Positions 11,790-22,969 of a stretch of 64,000 bases of DNA are shown piece by piece; the first letter of the stretch is position 1, and every line of letters starts with the position of its first letter. Source of the stretch: Atriophallophorus winterbourni. Taxonomy: Eukaryota; Platyhelminthes; Trematoda; Plagiorchiida; Microphallidae. Both the position numbers and the translations under genes were made by a program. Under the pieces are notes generated by a model that worked only from the letters and a program-made list of their open reading frames with translations, was not told the DNA's origin and made no database searches. The DNA lies in assembly GCA_013407085.1 (NCBI GenBank), contig JACCGJ010001524.1, forward strand, positions 27,856 through 91,855. Reading direction: 5' to 3'.

Positions 11790-12160
11790 ATTTCCTGAAT
11801 ACTCTCCCTAATTGCTATGCAAGCTTAGGTAGATCACATTTTTAGCGTTAATCCGTAAACAAAGCGAATGCTAGAGTTCTCTGTTTTTATCCACGATTCT
11901 ATTTCAGCTGATCTCTCACCTTGCTGGTGAATAAAAACTGCTTTATCTTTTTCCAGCATCGGTTATAACGCGTTGCAAACTAAATAAAATATGCATAATA
12001 TCTTGGCGTCGTGATCGTCGAATATTTCAATCGAATAGAAAGAAAACCGTTTCGGCAGTGGTAAGTGCTCCTTTGCATCTTTCCATTGAAAGAAATTCTG
12101 AACGCTCGAATCGCTCGTTAGTAACTTACTGCACTGTGCAACTGAACTGAACAAACAATC
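11790..12160 (-). repeat. R1 repeat copy, uninterrupted
   Basis: On the - strand this runs from the CAGTTCAGTTGCACAG tip through GAAACGG, CACGACGCCAAGATATTATG, the CACCAGCAAGGTGAGAG motif and GAGAACTCTAGCATTC to about 11793. There it reads through the site that the Gypsy element occupies in the copy at 3140. It is the fullest R1 copy in the window. Confidence 0.7.
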
Positions 12161-12394
12161 CCAAGGTCGTTACTATCGATTAATTTGAGCATCTTATTTT
12201 ATTGTCGAGTTAAATAACCGGTTTAAAAAGTTAACTGTCGCAATATGAAATTCAACTAGCTGTTCTGATATCAGCTTCACGAAAAACAGCTTCAACTTTA
12301 TTCCATTTTATTTTCAATGCTTATTCCCTCACTAATATGTGAGGGGAGTTTTTCAGTTTCATTCCAGATTGCTCTCATACCAGAAGAAATTGAA

Positions 12395-12515
12395 GATATT
12401 GTTTGAAGTGGTGGACGCTCTTCTGTAGAATACCACCGAAAGAAATCTGGACGGTTTATTAGATCGTTATCCACTAACTGTCCTGTGCAAAAAGAACTGA
12501 ACTGAACTATCCACT
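12395..12515 (-). repeat. R1 repeat, partial copy
   Basis: Reversed match to the outer half of R1, with AGTTCAGTTCAGTTC, CCAGATTTCTTTCGGTGG and a CCACCACTT stretch. It stops before the inner half. Confidence 0.6.
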
Positions 12516-12679
12516 TCCAGCAGTTTTCGCACGAACTTCGTTGTCCAACATATATGGCGTCGACATTTTTCATTTATTCCTTCGTGTTTATTTCTGCATA
12601 ATCTGTTCCGCAACAGATCGCGCTGAAAATTTCCCGCGGCATCGATGCTATTTTTTATTGTTCACATATCTTCTTCTTC

Positions 12680-13162
12680 TTGATAGACGACAAGGGGTCA
12701 AGCCCTTGTAAGACGCATCTCTTTATATCAGCAAGATAGTCCAGGAGAACCTCAGTTGGAAAAATCCTGTCCAGTGTTGTCAAGCTTCGCCGTGATTATA
12801 GGCAATACCTTATCCAAAAGTTGCTTGAATTGGTTTTCAGATCTTGCTGAAATAACCTCTTCCGGAAGCGCATTTCACAAGTTAACAATTCTTGTTAAGA
12901 GCGTGAATCCCTGTGGTAGGCGTAGTGTCCTTAGCTTTTGAAGTTTTAGAGCATGGCCACGGGTTCTTCCGTCCGTCACGAGAGGGAAAATCTCGCGGAG
13001 CTCGTCACCATAAGCTCCCAGTAATATGCGACGAGTTAGTAGCATGTCGTTGCGCACATTTGAATGTATTGTATTGTACAACTCTTGGATGAAATGACCT
13101 ATTAAACTAAATTTTCCATATAATCTGGTGGATAGCTGCAAAGTTTTATCTTGTTGGTGCAT
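12680..13162 (-). mobile_element. non-LTR retrotransposon 3' fragment
   Basis: The - strand encodes the C-terminal end of a CR1/Jockey-type RT: DGRTRGHALKLQKLRT, then the TRIVNL-stop-NALPEEVIS form of the usual VNxWNxLP motif, then FKQLLDKVL. The upstream RT domain is absent, consistent with 5' truncation. Confidence 0.75.
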
Positions 13163-13779
13163 CTATGTAGCGTCATCGTTTAACTATTCCGCTATCGCGA
13201 AAGAAACAGCTTATAGATTTTTCTTTCCATATTCACTTTATTTTCACACTCATAGCGGATCTTCGGAAGTCATTATCATCGGTTCTATGCTAAAAATTAA
13301 CCAGTTTCAGGTTACCCTTATTGAGTGCTTTTATGCATGCACATAGGTACATTCGTTCATTAAGCTCCAAAGCACCTACATATCAAATGATGATGCGTTG
13401 TAATGTAAAGCATCGATTTTAATGATGTTTTCCTTCAGAAAGTTGTCTAAAACCACATTGTTATGAACAACATAAACTTATTATTAACAGAGGCAGTATT
13501 AAACCGGTAGAGTGTACCGAATGTTAGCTGCCATACAACCATGAAAAAATCTAACAGATGGAGAAGAGCAGAACTTGGACAGCTACAGATTCTGTAGCTA
13601 ACATGAGGTCCCTACACCTCGAATGGAATATGCATTCAATCAAGTTTCGTGAACCAGTAGAGCGATGTCAACTTGACAGCTACCTTTTGACTTTTACTGC
13701 CATGCATCATAACACTTTATAACATAGAAGTTTGAGCAAACACTCCAAGAATATGCTTATTGCATGACTACCACTGCTA

Positions 13780-14180
13780 TATCTGATAATGAGGACCATA
13801 ACTTGGAATACGTACTGCGCTGACTTTGGAAAGTCTACAAGGTTTGGCCACCGCGAGATATACGCCAATCGAAAATTGATGTCGCCAAACGAATCCGTTT
13901 CGAAAGTCAGTGGTCCGGCATCCGTAGAACGGCTCAACCAGCGTTGCCTGTGCAGGTTGTTCTTGTTCTCTAATCCAACATTAAAACCGAAGAGCTTATT
14001 CCGGAGAGCGGCATTGTGTATATGGATGAAACGGTTGTCAAATACTTGGAGACGCCGAATGTGCTTCTTACGTAAAGTCCGAGCTTCGCACCCATACAGT
14101 AATGCAGTTCTAACTGTCGCTTTGTTGACTCTGCCTTTGAGTTTTCTTATTATTTTCAGTCGTCTGTTAAGCTGACCAGA
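13780..14180 (-). mobile_element. RTE-like LINE C-terminal fragment, degenerate
   Basis: The - strand reads KATVRTALLYGCEARTLRKK, IRRLQVFDNRFIH and, further on, LHRQRWLSR. This resembles the post-RT module (LLYGCETW...RRL.VFD.R) of trematode RTE-type LINEs. The downstream part is hard to read. Confidence 0.55.
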
Positions 14181-14214
14181 CGTTTTTCATACCAGATCCC
14201 CATTATTTATACTT

Positions 14215-15800
14215 TTCTCAACAAAGCTGGCAAAGTTTTTCTCTGTATCCATTTCCGATTTTTCACATAAGTTTTGTTCTATCGATGCGTCTCATGATTT
14301 TTAGAATGGTATAGCCGATCGGATACAAAGTCGGAAACTTGGTTAGCAATCTTTTTCCTGGAGTGGTTTCAATGGTGGATCCTTAGTTTAATTATCCACT
14401 TGTTCACCGACAGGCCACCACAAGAAGATTGACTCACTATAGTGGGAGATGTCCTATTTGATCGAGACTGGCTATATTCTTGAGATCATCATCGCGTTAT
14501 ATATTCAGTTAATGACTTTCAGATGACTACAAGACTATATGTGTGTTTGTGTTAAACAATAACCTTATTTTGTTGTGTATTGCTTCTCATTGACTGCAAA
14601 AAAACATATGCGTTAAGGTTACGCTGTGTAACCCCTATTGAAAAAGATACCTTTTTCATGATATTCTGATCGCAATTCTCAAAAGTGTATCAAAAATACG
14701 CTGTATTCTGTTATTAAGCGAATTTAATATCGAAGTTGATGCAAATCACAATCCCGGTCGAACATAATGAAGTTTGAGGTAGATTAAACAAATATAAATA
14801 GACACTGTATTTGGAAATATGTATGCATTTTAGTATATACGTTAGTGACATCATTTAAACAACAATGTGTCATGATAAAATTCTCGTTCTAATCATTCTC
14901 TTTGCGTGCTCTAGTATGTGAATAGTGTAGTGCTCACGAGTTTTGATCAAACCGCATATTGCGGTAAAGACCATGTATTTTTGCGCGATACTGAAGCTTC
15001 TTTCGACTGGATTTCAACTCACCGAATTGCTTGCTAAGACAATTGTAGAATTTATTCCTATTTGTGGACCTCATTTTATTGTGCGGTTCGAAAATTATTC
15101 CATTGCAAAGCTTAGCTAACAGATTGGCTTCTGAAAACGGTATTTCGTTTATATTTGCATAGGTGCTATCACTTTCATCGCCTATGGTTCAAACAAACAG
15201 ATTGATTTAAAGTCAAATATTTTGTAATGACAATTCTTGATGATAAAATGTCAGCTTTTCAATAGGTCGAACGCCAACAGATGAAAACTAACGCCTGATT
15301 TTAGCAGCTAGAAATAAAGTCCAATTGTGAAGTGGGTATCAACAATAGCTGAATAAATAAGTGCATCAGCCTAACGCCCTGTAAAGTAGATAAAATCATA
15401 TTATATTTACCGCTTCGTGTCAATGAAACACCGGTCTCATGAGCCAACACGATGTGATAAATAATTAAACAATGCGCCAACTATAACTCGATTGAAATTA
15501 GCCCATGATGATAACTTTCATGGAGCATACAATGTCATCAATAGAGCTACTGGTCCTATTAAGCTTAAGCTCATCATGTGCATAGCTGGTAGCCTGATTG
15601 TCGATAAAAATGCACAAGATAAAGAGATGGGCTGAGAAATTCTTTTCTCACTGCACTCTTTCACCGTACGCTTTTTGAAATTTCAAGCATCTATGATCAT
15701 TAAACAGCTCAATACTTATCTCACTCTAGATAAGATAAATACAGCAACCGACCACTTATGCATCCCTTCCTAGTTTATTTAAAGTCAAAAGCCTCAATAC
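14215..15800. other. no gene seen; AT-rich intergenic sequence
   Basis: I see no long open frame, splice-linked exon or recognised element here. Confidence 0.5.
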
Positions 15801-15804
15801 AAAC

Positions 15805-15902
15805 AGTATGAAATCACAAGCCTAGTACAAATCAGTGCCGCACCGTTAGAGACTGCTCGTTAGCTAAGATGCTGTCGGGATGCCGAGGCCTAGACAGACG
15901 GT
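15805..15902 (+). repeat. 200-bp interspersed repeat family R2, first half
   Basis: GTATGAAATCACAAGCCTAG, then AGAGACTGC, GCTAAGATGCTGTCGGGAT and AGGCCTAGACAGA. The same order of blocks occurs at 16800-16898, reversed at 24730-24815, and in part at 2773-2862. Confidence 0.65.
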
Positions 15903-16429
15903 CACTTTACAGATTAAATCATCAAACCTCTCTGAAGGAATTTGTCTAAGACGATTTGGGAGATACTAAATTCATCACTCTATGAGAGCATAAAAGTTAT
16001 TACAACCACTGCAGCAACCGAACAATCTCCCTGCTGACTGTCGTTAGCAAATTATTTGCAAACTTTGTAAGTATTCAGATTTATGTCGCTAACTGATAGT
16101 GTGTATTCTAAATCCTAATGCGAACTTTTCAAGGTAAGATTAATCGTGGAAATATTCTGGTCTTTGACTGGATCAGGCTTTTGCTTTCATACTCCTGAAA
16201 ACAGTTTTTAGAGAAGTGCAATCAATATCGTATTCCATGATACGTAGTTTTCACTGATTATATGAAAGCTTCTGACTACATTTGCAGGGAGGTGCTCTTC
16301 GAAATGTTCGAACCTATAGGGTACAGCTCAAGACTGCTTGAACTCATTATGCTTTTCCAATCAGGGAGACAAGTTGTATCGGAAACGAAAATTAGAGTGT
16401 TCAATCCTCGCAGTGCGCAAATCGGATAA

Positions 16430-16690
16430 CAAGCTTTGTGTCGTAAAATTTACAGACAGTCATAGATTGCAGTGGGCTGAGATATCCTCAGCTTGCCCTG
16501 ATTTTGAATTCCCTACCTCAAGATGTGGTGGACTCTTCTTGCGAAATTGGAATTATATATGCAAACGAACATGAGCCTTACATTTGATATACTCTAATCG
16601 TTATATTTTATAATTTTTCACATTTTCATTCATACCGTAATTCTGTGATGTTGTAAAATATTTACTTTTTAACCATATATCCTTGAATTC
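16430..16690 (+). mobile_element. possible CR1-like LINE 3' end
   Basis: One frame reads LNSLPQDVVDS, like the WNSLP.xVV motif near the RT C-terminus. The segment ends in TTTTTAACCATATATCCTTGAATTCTTGAA, a form of the LINE 3' terminus seen intact at 47405 and 53846. No RT domain is recognisable upstream. Confidence 0.4.
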
Positions 16691-16712
16691 TTGAATATAA
16701 GAAAGAAAAAGG

Positions 16713-16995
16713 GCAGTGAGACTCCAGCTTTTTGTGAATACAGATCACTGCTAGTGGCAAATTAGTTTACCTTGGTATTACCTGCGTAGTACATAAGTAT
16801 GGTATGAAAGCACAAGACTGATCCAGGCCAAGTGCCGTACAGTCAGAGACTGCACGGGGCTAAGATACTGTTAGGTTGCCCAGGCCTAGACAGAGGGAGG
16901 AATAGAAACGGTAGTGAGACTACAGCGTATTTCAGCATGCAGCTCACTACCTCTGGCCAATCAATTTAGCACGATCTTAGCCGCATAGCACAGAA
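16713..16995 (+). repeat. tandem repeat of the 200-bp family R2 (C-B-C order)
   Basis: GCAGTGAGACTCCAGC...GTAGTACATAAGT (16713-16797) recurs as GTAGTGAGACTACAGC...GCATAGCACAGAAGT (16911-16995). An R2 first-half copy (16800-16898) lies between them, so the period is close to 195 bp. Confidence 0.65.
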
Positions 16996-17170
16996 GTGCT
17001 GCATAATTACACATCCGTGCTCTAGTTTTTCCTGTTGGGTATCTGTAAGGTCGGATCAAACACGCTGTGAAATTATGTTTTCATCGGATAAATAATACCT
17101 ACTTCTTTTAAACAGTACGTTAATATTTCCAAGCTTCTCTGTCTTATAGCAAAACTTTTCATATTTTGTT

Positions 17171-17180
17171 GTTCCCGCAG
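17171..17180 (+). promoter_or_regulatory. 3' splice acceptor 14 nt upstream of the PUDP start codon
   Basis: GTTCCCGCAG follows a T-rich run and ends 14 nt before the ATG. It could receive a 5' UTR exon or a spliced leader; trans-splicing is known in flatworms. The sequence alone does not tell which. Confidence 0.4.
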
Positions 17181-17194
17181 CCATATCCAACTCA

Positions 17195-17623
17195 ATGAAA
17201 CATTCCATTACACACGTTATTTTCGATGTTGACGGTCTCCTATTGGATACTGAGGTTATTTATTCGGCGATTGCCTGTGAACTCTTAGAAAAATATGGTC
17301 TGAAAATCAACTATGAATTGAAAAGAAAAATCATGGGGCGGAAACCCATCGAGGCAGCCACTGCCTTGGTTGAAGGGCTATCTGCTCCTTTCACTCCAGA
17401 AGAATGGATGACAAACTATAAGAAGCACTTGACAACTGAGAGGTGGCACGCTGTTGAATCTTTACCCGGTGCAAAACGTCTTGTTCTCCACTTGGCAAAG
17501 CAAAATATCCCTATGGCAGCTGCAACGGGTTGTTGTCTCAATGAACTAGAGGAAAAAATGTTCAACCATCAAGACATTTGGAAACATTTGGAACATGCCG
17601 TTGCTTCTGGCGATGATCCGACA
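17195..17623 (+). CDS. PUDP: PUDP-like gene, exon 1
   Basis: Codes for residues 1-143: motif I, the helical cap domain and motif II. It ends ACA before GTAAGT (donor at 17624). The open frame continues 33 nt into the intron by chance. Confidence 0.92.
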
Positions 17624-19033
17624 GTAAGTCTTCCCGTTATCTTTACAGATTTCTAAATACCTGACTCCGTAAACCCCAAATACAGGGTACCTTGTCCATC
17701 ATTGGTAAGCACAGTGAACTTACCTACCTAGACAGTGACAGTTTGAAATGTCATTGTTTCTTTTATTTTATGTAAAAATTCTGTTGATGTCTACGTCCAT
17801 ATGGATCCTATCTCGGTTTACTTCCTTGTTAAATCGAACACCGTTTTTGTATTGCTCGCCACGAGAATCCATTGTACTATATCGTGTCTTTCTTACGATT
17901 TTTCAATTTTTATCGCTATGTAAAAGCTGTAAAATACCAAGCTCATGGTTTCTCAGCTGCGATATTCCGTTTATTAATTATTTACTTTTACCAAAGTAAT
18001 GTGTTGCTCACATCCCCCGCACTTACACACCACTACCGTTTCTGGCTGCTGTCAGGTGGAGACAGTAAGATTAGGTTCAGTGAAGCTTGAAACAGTGGAT
18101 AACTTTATTTACTTTTACATTTTTACGTTGTCGTTCGTGAGTTAGTTGTTTCTTGCTTCGAACCCACGTCAACGTTTAGGGTGAACGATCAATCGACTTC
18201 CTGCGCTGTGGTTCTATATGGGTATTCATTTTCTACTAAGATATCTGATGTATTATTGCCTTCCCATGATCTGATTGTTTCCTTCACCAGGATTTATTTT
18301 TATTTTTTTATATTCAATCAATCTAAGATTGATTTTCAATAGCCAGGTGATCTGCTTTCCTCCTTTGTTTCTGATTAAGTGAATTGAATTTTCAATCTGT
18401 TGACCATAATTCAATCAAACTGATAGACGTGTATTAGTGGATGGAGTTGACACAAAATCTGGGCAAACTTGAGAGACGTTTCAGGATCAAGACGCAATTT
18501 CATTCGATTTCTATACTTCGGTTGAGCATAAAGTATTTAAGCATGAAGTGAGTAGCTGTGCCGCTGCACAATTAGTCTGACAGACGAAACGTATTCTCTC
18601 GCTTCCTATTCTAATATCTCACTCAGAATGTTTAGAATACTAATTGTAAATGTAGATACGTCTTCAACTATAAATCTTGTTTTCTCAAGCCTATATATCT
18701 CGTGTATAATTTTTTTAATGTTTCGTTCGTATCCCTTAAACGTTGACACAGATTCTACGTGGAAAACCGGCCCCGGACATTTTCATAGCAGCTGCTCAGC
18801 GTTTTCGTGAACCTCCTTGCAATTTTGAATCAGTTCTAGTTTTTGAGGATTCCCCGCTCGGAGTGCAAGCGGCCGTGGAAGCGAAAATGCACGTTGTCTG
18901 GGTTCCATGTGCGGAAGAACCACCCGGGGTTGCTCCGGAAACGATATCTTCGGAAGACGCTTGGCGGGTGACAAGGCTACGTAGCCTTCTCGATTTTCAG
19001 CCTAAGCAGTTTGGGATTCCTGCATTCGGTTGA
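17195..19033 (+). CDS. PUDP: pseudouridine-5'-phosphatase-like HAD hydrolase (two exons)
   Basis: Joining 17195-17623 to 18752-19033 gives 236 codons, close to the 228 of human PUDP. HAD motif I is FDVDGLLLDTE, with nucleophile Asp11 and Asp13 as acid/base. Motif II is AAATG (Thr111), motif III is Lys148 in RGKPAPDIF, and motif IV is FEDSPLG (Glu175-Asp176). The C-terminal LLDFQPKQFGIPAFG matches the family's ending. PUDP-type enzymes dephosphorylate pseudouridine 5'-monophosphate from RNA turnover in the cytosol; substrate use here is inferred from family. The splice is GT-AG, phase 0 on both sides, and rebuilds GDDPT-ILRGKPAPD. The intron is 1,128 bp. The start is the first ATG and sits just before the HAD fold. 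Confidence 0.93.
18752..19033 (+). CDS. PUDP: PUDP-like gene, exon 2
   Basis: Codes for residues 144-236 and the TGA stop, with motifs III and IV. It follows the acceptor GACACAG at 18751. The frame is phase 0, as required by exon 1. No AATAAA was found close downstream. Confidence 0.92.
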   Translation: MLRGKPAPDIFIAAAQRFREPPCNFESVLVFEDSPLGVQAAVEAKMHVVWVPCAEEPPGVAPETISSEDAWRVTRLRSLLDFQPKQFGIPAFG

Positions 19034-19479
19034 AATTGCGGGAGTCATTTTTTTATAAATATTTTTTGAACACACTTTTGGTTGATCTATTCGATTTCTA
19101 ATCACTTTACAGTGTTGCTATGTGATCCAAATCTTGAATACACGCTCTCTGATTTTATCAAATCACGCACGAAACTTTGCTTACGATCAAAGTAATGGAC
19201 CACACAATTTTGATGATCTTTTTATTGTTGCATCTGCCGTTATTCGCGTTAAATCACGACAGATACATGCAAACGACTCGTCAGCACTGTCTTTATCGAT
19301 TCTAAACAAGATGGTTGTATTATGAGTTTTCGACCAGTTTTACTCAAATCGGTTTGTAATCGATTCACGATTTATGGTTAAAAAATTAAATAGCTGTACA
19401 GTACCGTAGGATATACGTATAAAAGTTAGACAAATCGTACTTTGATGTTTGCGTCCATGTAGAGGAGTTAAAGTAATTC

Positions 19480-20215
19480 CAAGTATGATATGGATTGAGC
19501 AAATGACGACTGGATATATATGTTTGGGTGCATTTGTTTTTCCAACTGTGTGTAAAACGGAAGCACTAAGGGTTTTCGGTAAACTGGTGACAATACAGTA
19601 TTATTCAACATAGAAGATCGTGACGTTTGTTCGAAGATCATTTCATTCGGTGTGGTTCTGGGGGTAAACCGTTCCACAGAAAGCATACACGGGCTGCGTA
19701 AAAGTACCCCGGCGGCGGGAATGTGGTATTTGAAGGTCAGATTATGACTGTGGGTCTGGAGACTGAAGCGAATATTAAAGACGTGTCTAAGTGGGTGGAA
19801 TGCCGTGTGGATTATTCGGTATGTGAGGATCAGGTCAGCTCTGTTGCGCCTGTGCTTGAGTGTACAATCAAAAGGGTAGATTATGCCGTCCGGTATCCAT
19901 TTTAGTTGCCTTATGATAAATCCTTTCGATTAGCAAGATGTATTTTCCATTCATGGTGTCCAAGCTTGCGTTGTATAGTCCACAACTGGGTGTATGTATG
20001 TATTGAGTACCTTTGACAATGAGCGTGGCAAACGTCCGAAAATTCGTTTGAGTAAACCGAGTACACTGCATGCTCGCTTATAGATGGCCTCTCACTGCAG
20101 ACTCGAATTTCCATATACCGATATCTTGCTCCGATATGACTCAATGGCCGGATTGCCTCGGGATGAATTTTAACGAAATGGGCACTCGAAACAGAAAGGG
20201 GTGACGTGCACAATG
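19480..20215 (-). mobile_element. CR1-like LINE 3' fragment
   Basis: The - strand reads SVLGLLKRIFGRLPRS, LNTYIHPVVDYTTQAWTP and a degenerate C-terminal part. At DNA level it is close to the RT thumb of the element at 63262-64000 (shared GTTTACTSAAACG and TACATACATCC.GT blocks). There are several stops. Confidence 0.75.
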
Positions 20216-20454
20216 TTGAATTGAGTATCCTTGAGATGGAGGTTGGGAGTGTTATAAACGTTAGGACCGGGAACGTGATTTGACCTCAAATGATCGTATA
20301 TAGTCCTCCCTATTGTAGCTGGCGGGGTAGAGGGGTCGGAGATGATTGCTTCAGGTCATTTCAAATCAACGAGTGGCAGCTGGTGCACATCTCGCTAATT
20401 ATCACATTTCGGTTTCATCGATCCATCATTAAGCACGTCCCCCCGCGTTGCACT

Positions 20455-20740
20455 GATTGCGTCTCGCTCTATCCTTGAGGTCAACCTGTCCAACGCTTAT
20501 TGCGTTCACTCCCAAATCCCACAACACAAGAGAAGCCGATTGATCAAAGGCGTTTATTACGCACAAGACAACAAAACACACGCCCATCGTATATATGCAA
20601 AACGAACAACCGCAACACTGATCCTCAACATGACTGTCCCGGTTGTCACTTCGGTCATATTTGTCAGTCAATTTCGTGCCAACCGGTAAAATTTAAGCCC
20701 TCGCCACATAGGGCTCGTTTAACCGACATCGATGAATTGC
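20455..20740 (-). repeat. LTR-like interspersed repeat, copy 1
   Basis: It shares scattered blocks with 24905-25110 (GAGGTCAAC, ACAAAACACACG, a TATATA box, TCACTTCGRTCA, ACARGGCT). On the - strand a TATATA at about 20590 is followed about 35 nt later by AATAAA (20553-20558), the spacing of an LTR promoter and polyadenylation signal. No gag or pol is attached. Confidence 0.45.
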
Positions 20741-21421
20741 ATACCGCACACTATGTCATCTCGTTTACGCTTCATGTTGAAGAAACTTGATAGAAGCGTC
20801 GAACTTATGAGCCACAGTGGCCTGATAAGGAATTAAAACAACTGCTAAAAGTTACAGTGAGCTCCGGCTTCAGTACACATTGTTCCAGACTTCGAAATGT
20901 GAAAAGACTTGTTCAATTGAACATGGGGGTAAGTTACCGTACGATCATGAATCGCGTTTTACAGCTTGTGAAGTCTTATCACCCAAATCAGTCATGTTCG
21001 CATTTGCATATTAATTTCGGACGAGGTGCAAAGTCCTCGCGACATTTTACATTTCATGTGGTTTGCGCGTGATCGTCATTGGGTATTCAGAATGTGATTC
21101 TTCGTTCCGATAACTTATTGTGAAATGCTGTTCACCTTGTTAGCGTTGATTACGTATAGAAAAGCTTGTTTCAATAGCACCGAGGCAGCGATGACGGCTG
21201 ACTCAAGAAGTTGTGATCTGAGTCAAGCTGTTCAGCTTTCCTGTCCAAAGTTCAAGCACGTGGGGGTACAAGTGATTGTGCTACTGGCAAAATATTTTTG
21301 ATCGCTAATGAAAACATGTGGATTGATGCAAACCAGCTAACTAGACTGAGCTGCCTAAGCCTGGACACCATAGCTCTAAAAACATAGTTCGCTTCTGGAC
21401 CTTTTATATCATCAAGCGTCT

Positions 21422-22167
21422 AAGCTTGCATATGAAGTCCTTACGACTGTTTCTCACCCCCTGAGTAATTTATTCTAATTGAGAACTGCTGACAACATCG
21501 GAGATTATTGTTGCATGTTGGAAATACGACACTCCAAACGAACCTGCCGCAAGTATTTTTATTCGGTGCGAATTTGTTTTGTTCGGAATAATCTACCTGC
21601 TAATTTGGTACACTCCACTAGTCTTACTTTATTTCAAATCGGAAACTGACTATAATATGCGAGTTAACTCTGATATTACCCCAGCAAGTCATTTATCTGC
21701 GCAATATATATATATATATATATATACCTATGTTTCACCCCCTTAGTTGTAACGCTAAATGCTTTTCAACCATAAATCTTGAATTTTAATTGTGACCGTT
21801 TCAAGTTAAGGAATCAGAATTGATCCTTTCTACCTCTTTGTTGAATACTGGAACAACTAAAGAATTTCGGTCATCTCCAAATACTCCGCACTATTCTCAC
21901 CTAACGTGGTTGCTCTGCTTCAGAAGCACGTTGACATTTATACATTGAGATTATGCGCGCGAAAATCTCTAGGCTTTGTCACTAAATACATTGGTGCTCA
22001 CTCTCTTTTATTCTGATCGAATTCCGATGCGCCGTGCTTCGTGGAATCTGTCACTAAGATCAAATAATCCTGCGTGAATGAGTTGTTTTTGCTTGCGGCT
22101 GTGCAAGACAGTATTTTAAACCAATTCGTTTGTTTAACTCAGTGTGGCGAGAAGTTTTCCACGGCAA
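21422..22167 (+). repeat. 0.75-kb duplication, copy 1, with LINE 3' end
   Basis: This closely matches 22188-22965 over its length, apart from a (TA)n insertion at about 21704-21724. The first about 370 bp translate to a decayed CR1-like RT C-terminus and end CAACCATAAATCTTGAATTT. The rest is unrelated flank, so the duplication is larger than the LINE. Confidence 0.8.
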
Positions 22168-22187
22168 NNNNNNNNNNNNNNNNNNNN
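22168..22187. other. assembly gap (20 N)
   Basis: Twenty unresolved bases between two near-identical copies of a 0.75-kb segment. Confidence 0.99.
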
Positions 22188-22965
22188 AAGCTTGCATATG
22201 AAGTCCTTACGACTGTTTCTCACCCCCAGAATAATTTATTCTAATTTAGAACTGCTGACATCTGAGATTGTTGTTGCATGTTGGAAATACGACACTCCAA
22301 ACGCACCTGCCTCAAGTATTATTGGTGCGTAGTTGATTTGTTCGGAATAATCTACCTGATAATTTATTACACCACTAGTTTAACTTTAATCAAGTCAAAA
22401 ATTGAGGATGATATGCGAGATAACCCTGATATTACCCAAACAAGTCACTTATCTGCGTTACTCCGGTCATGAAAACCGCTTCACTTTATTTATTCGTATA
22501 TGTTTGTACCTATGCTTCGCCCCGTTAGTTGTTGCAACGCTAAATGCTTTTCAACCATAAATCTTGAATTTTAATTTTGACCGTTTCAAGTTGAGGAATC
22601 AGAATAAATCGCGTTCTACCCCTTTGTTGAATACGGGATCAACTGAAGAATTTCGGACTTCTCCAAATACTCTCCACTCTTCTAACCTAACTTGGTTGCC
22701 ATGCATGATCATGCTTCAGAAGCATGTTGACATTCATACATTGAGGTTCTGTGCGCAAAAATCTCTAGGCTTTGTCACTAAATTCATCGGTGCTCACTCT
22801 CTTTTATTCTGATCGAATTCCGATGTGCCGTGCTTAGTGGAATCTATCACTAAAATCAAATAATCCTGAATGAATGAGTTGTTTTTGCTTGCGGCTGTGC
22901 GAGACAGTATTTTAAACCAATTCGTTTATTTAACTCAGTGTGACGAGAAGTTTTCCACGCCAATC
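22188..22965 (+). repeat. 0.75-kb duplication, copy 2, with LINE 3' end
   Basis: Second copy of 21422-22167. It starts at the same AAGCTTGCATATGAAGTCC and ends at GAGAAGTTTTCCACG. Its LINE part reads LEIRHSKRTCLKYYW and ends CATAAATCTTGAATTTTAAT at about 22575. Confidence 0.8.
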
Positions 22966-22969
22966 AAAT

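Noticed and set aside
18570..18600. CTGACAGACGAAACG, hammerhead-like
   Set aside because: CUGANGA is not matched and there is no room for stem II.
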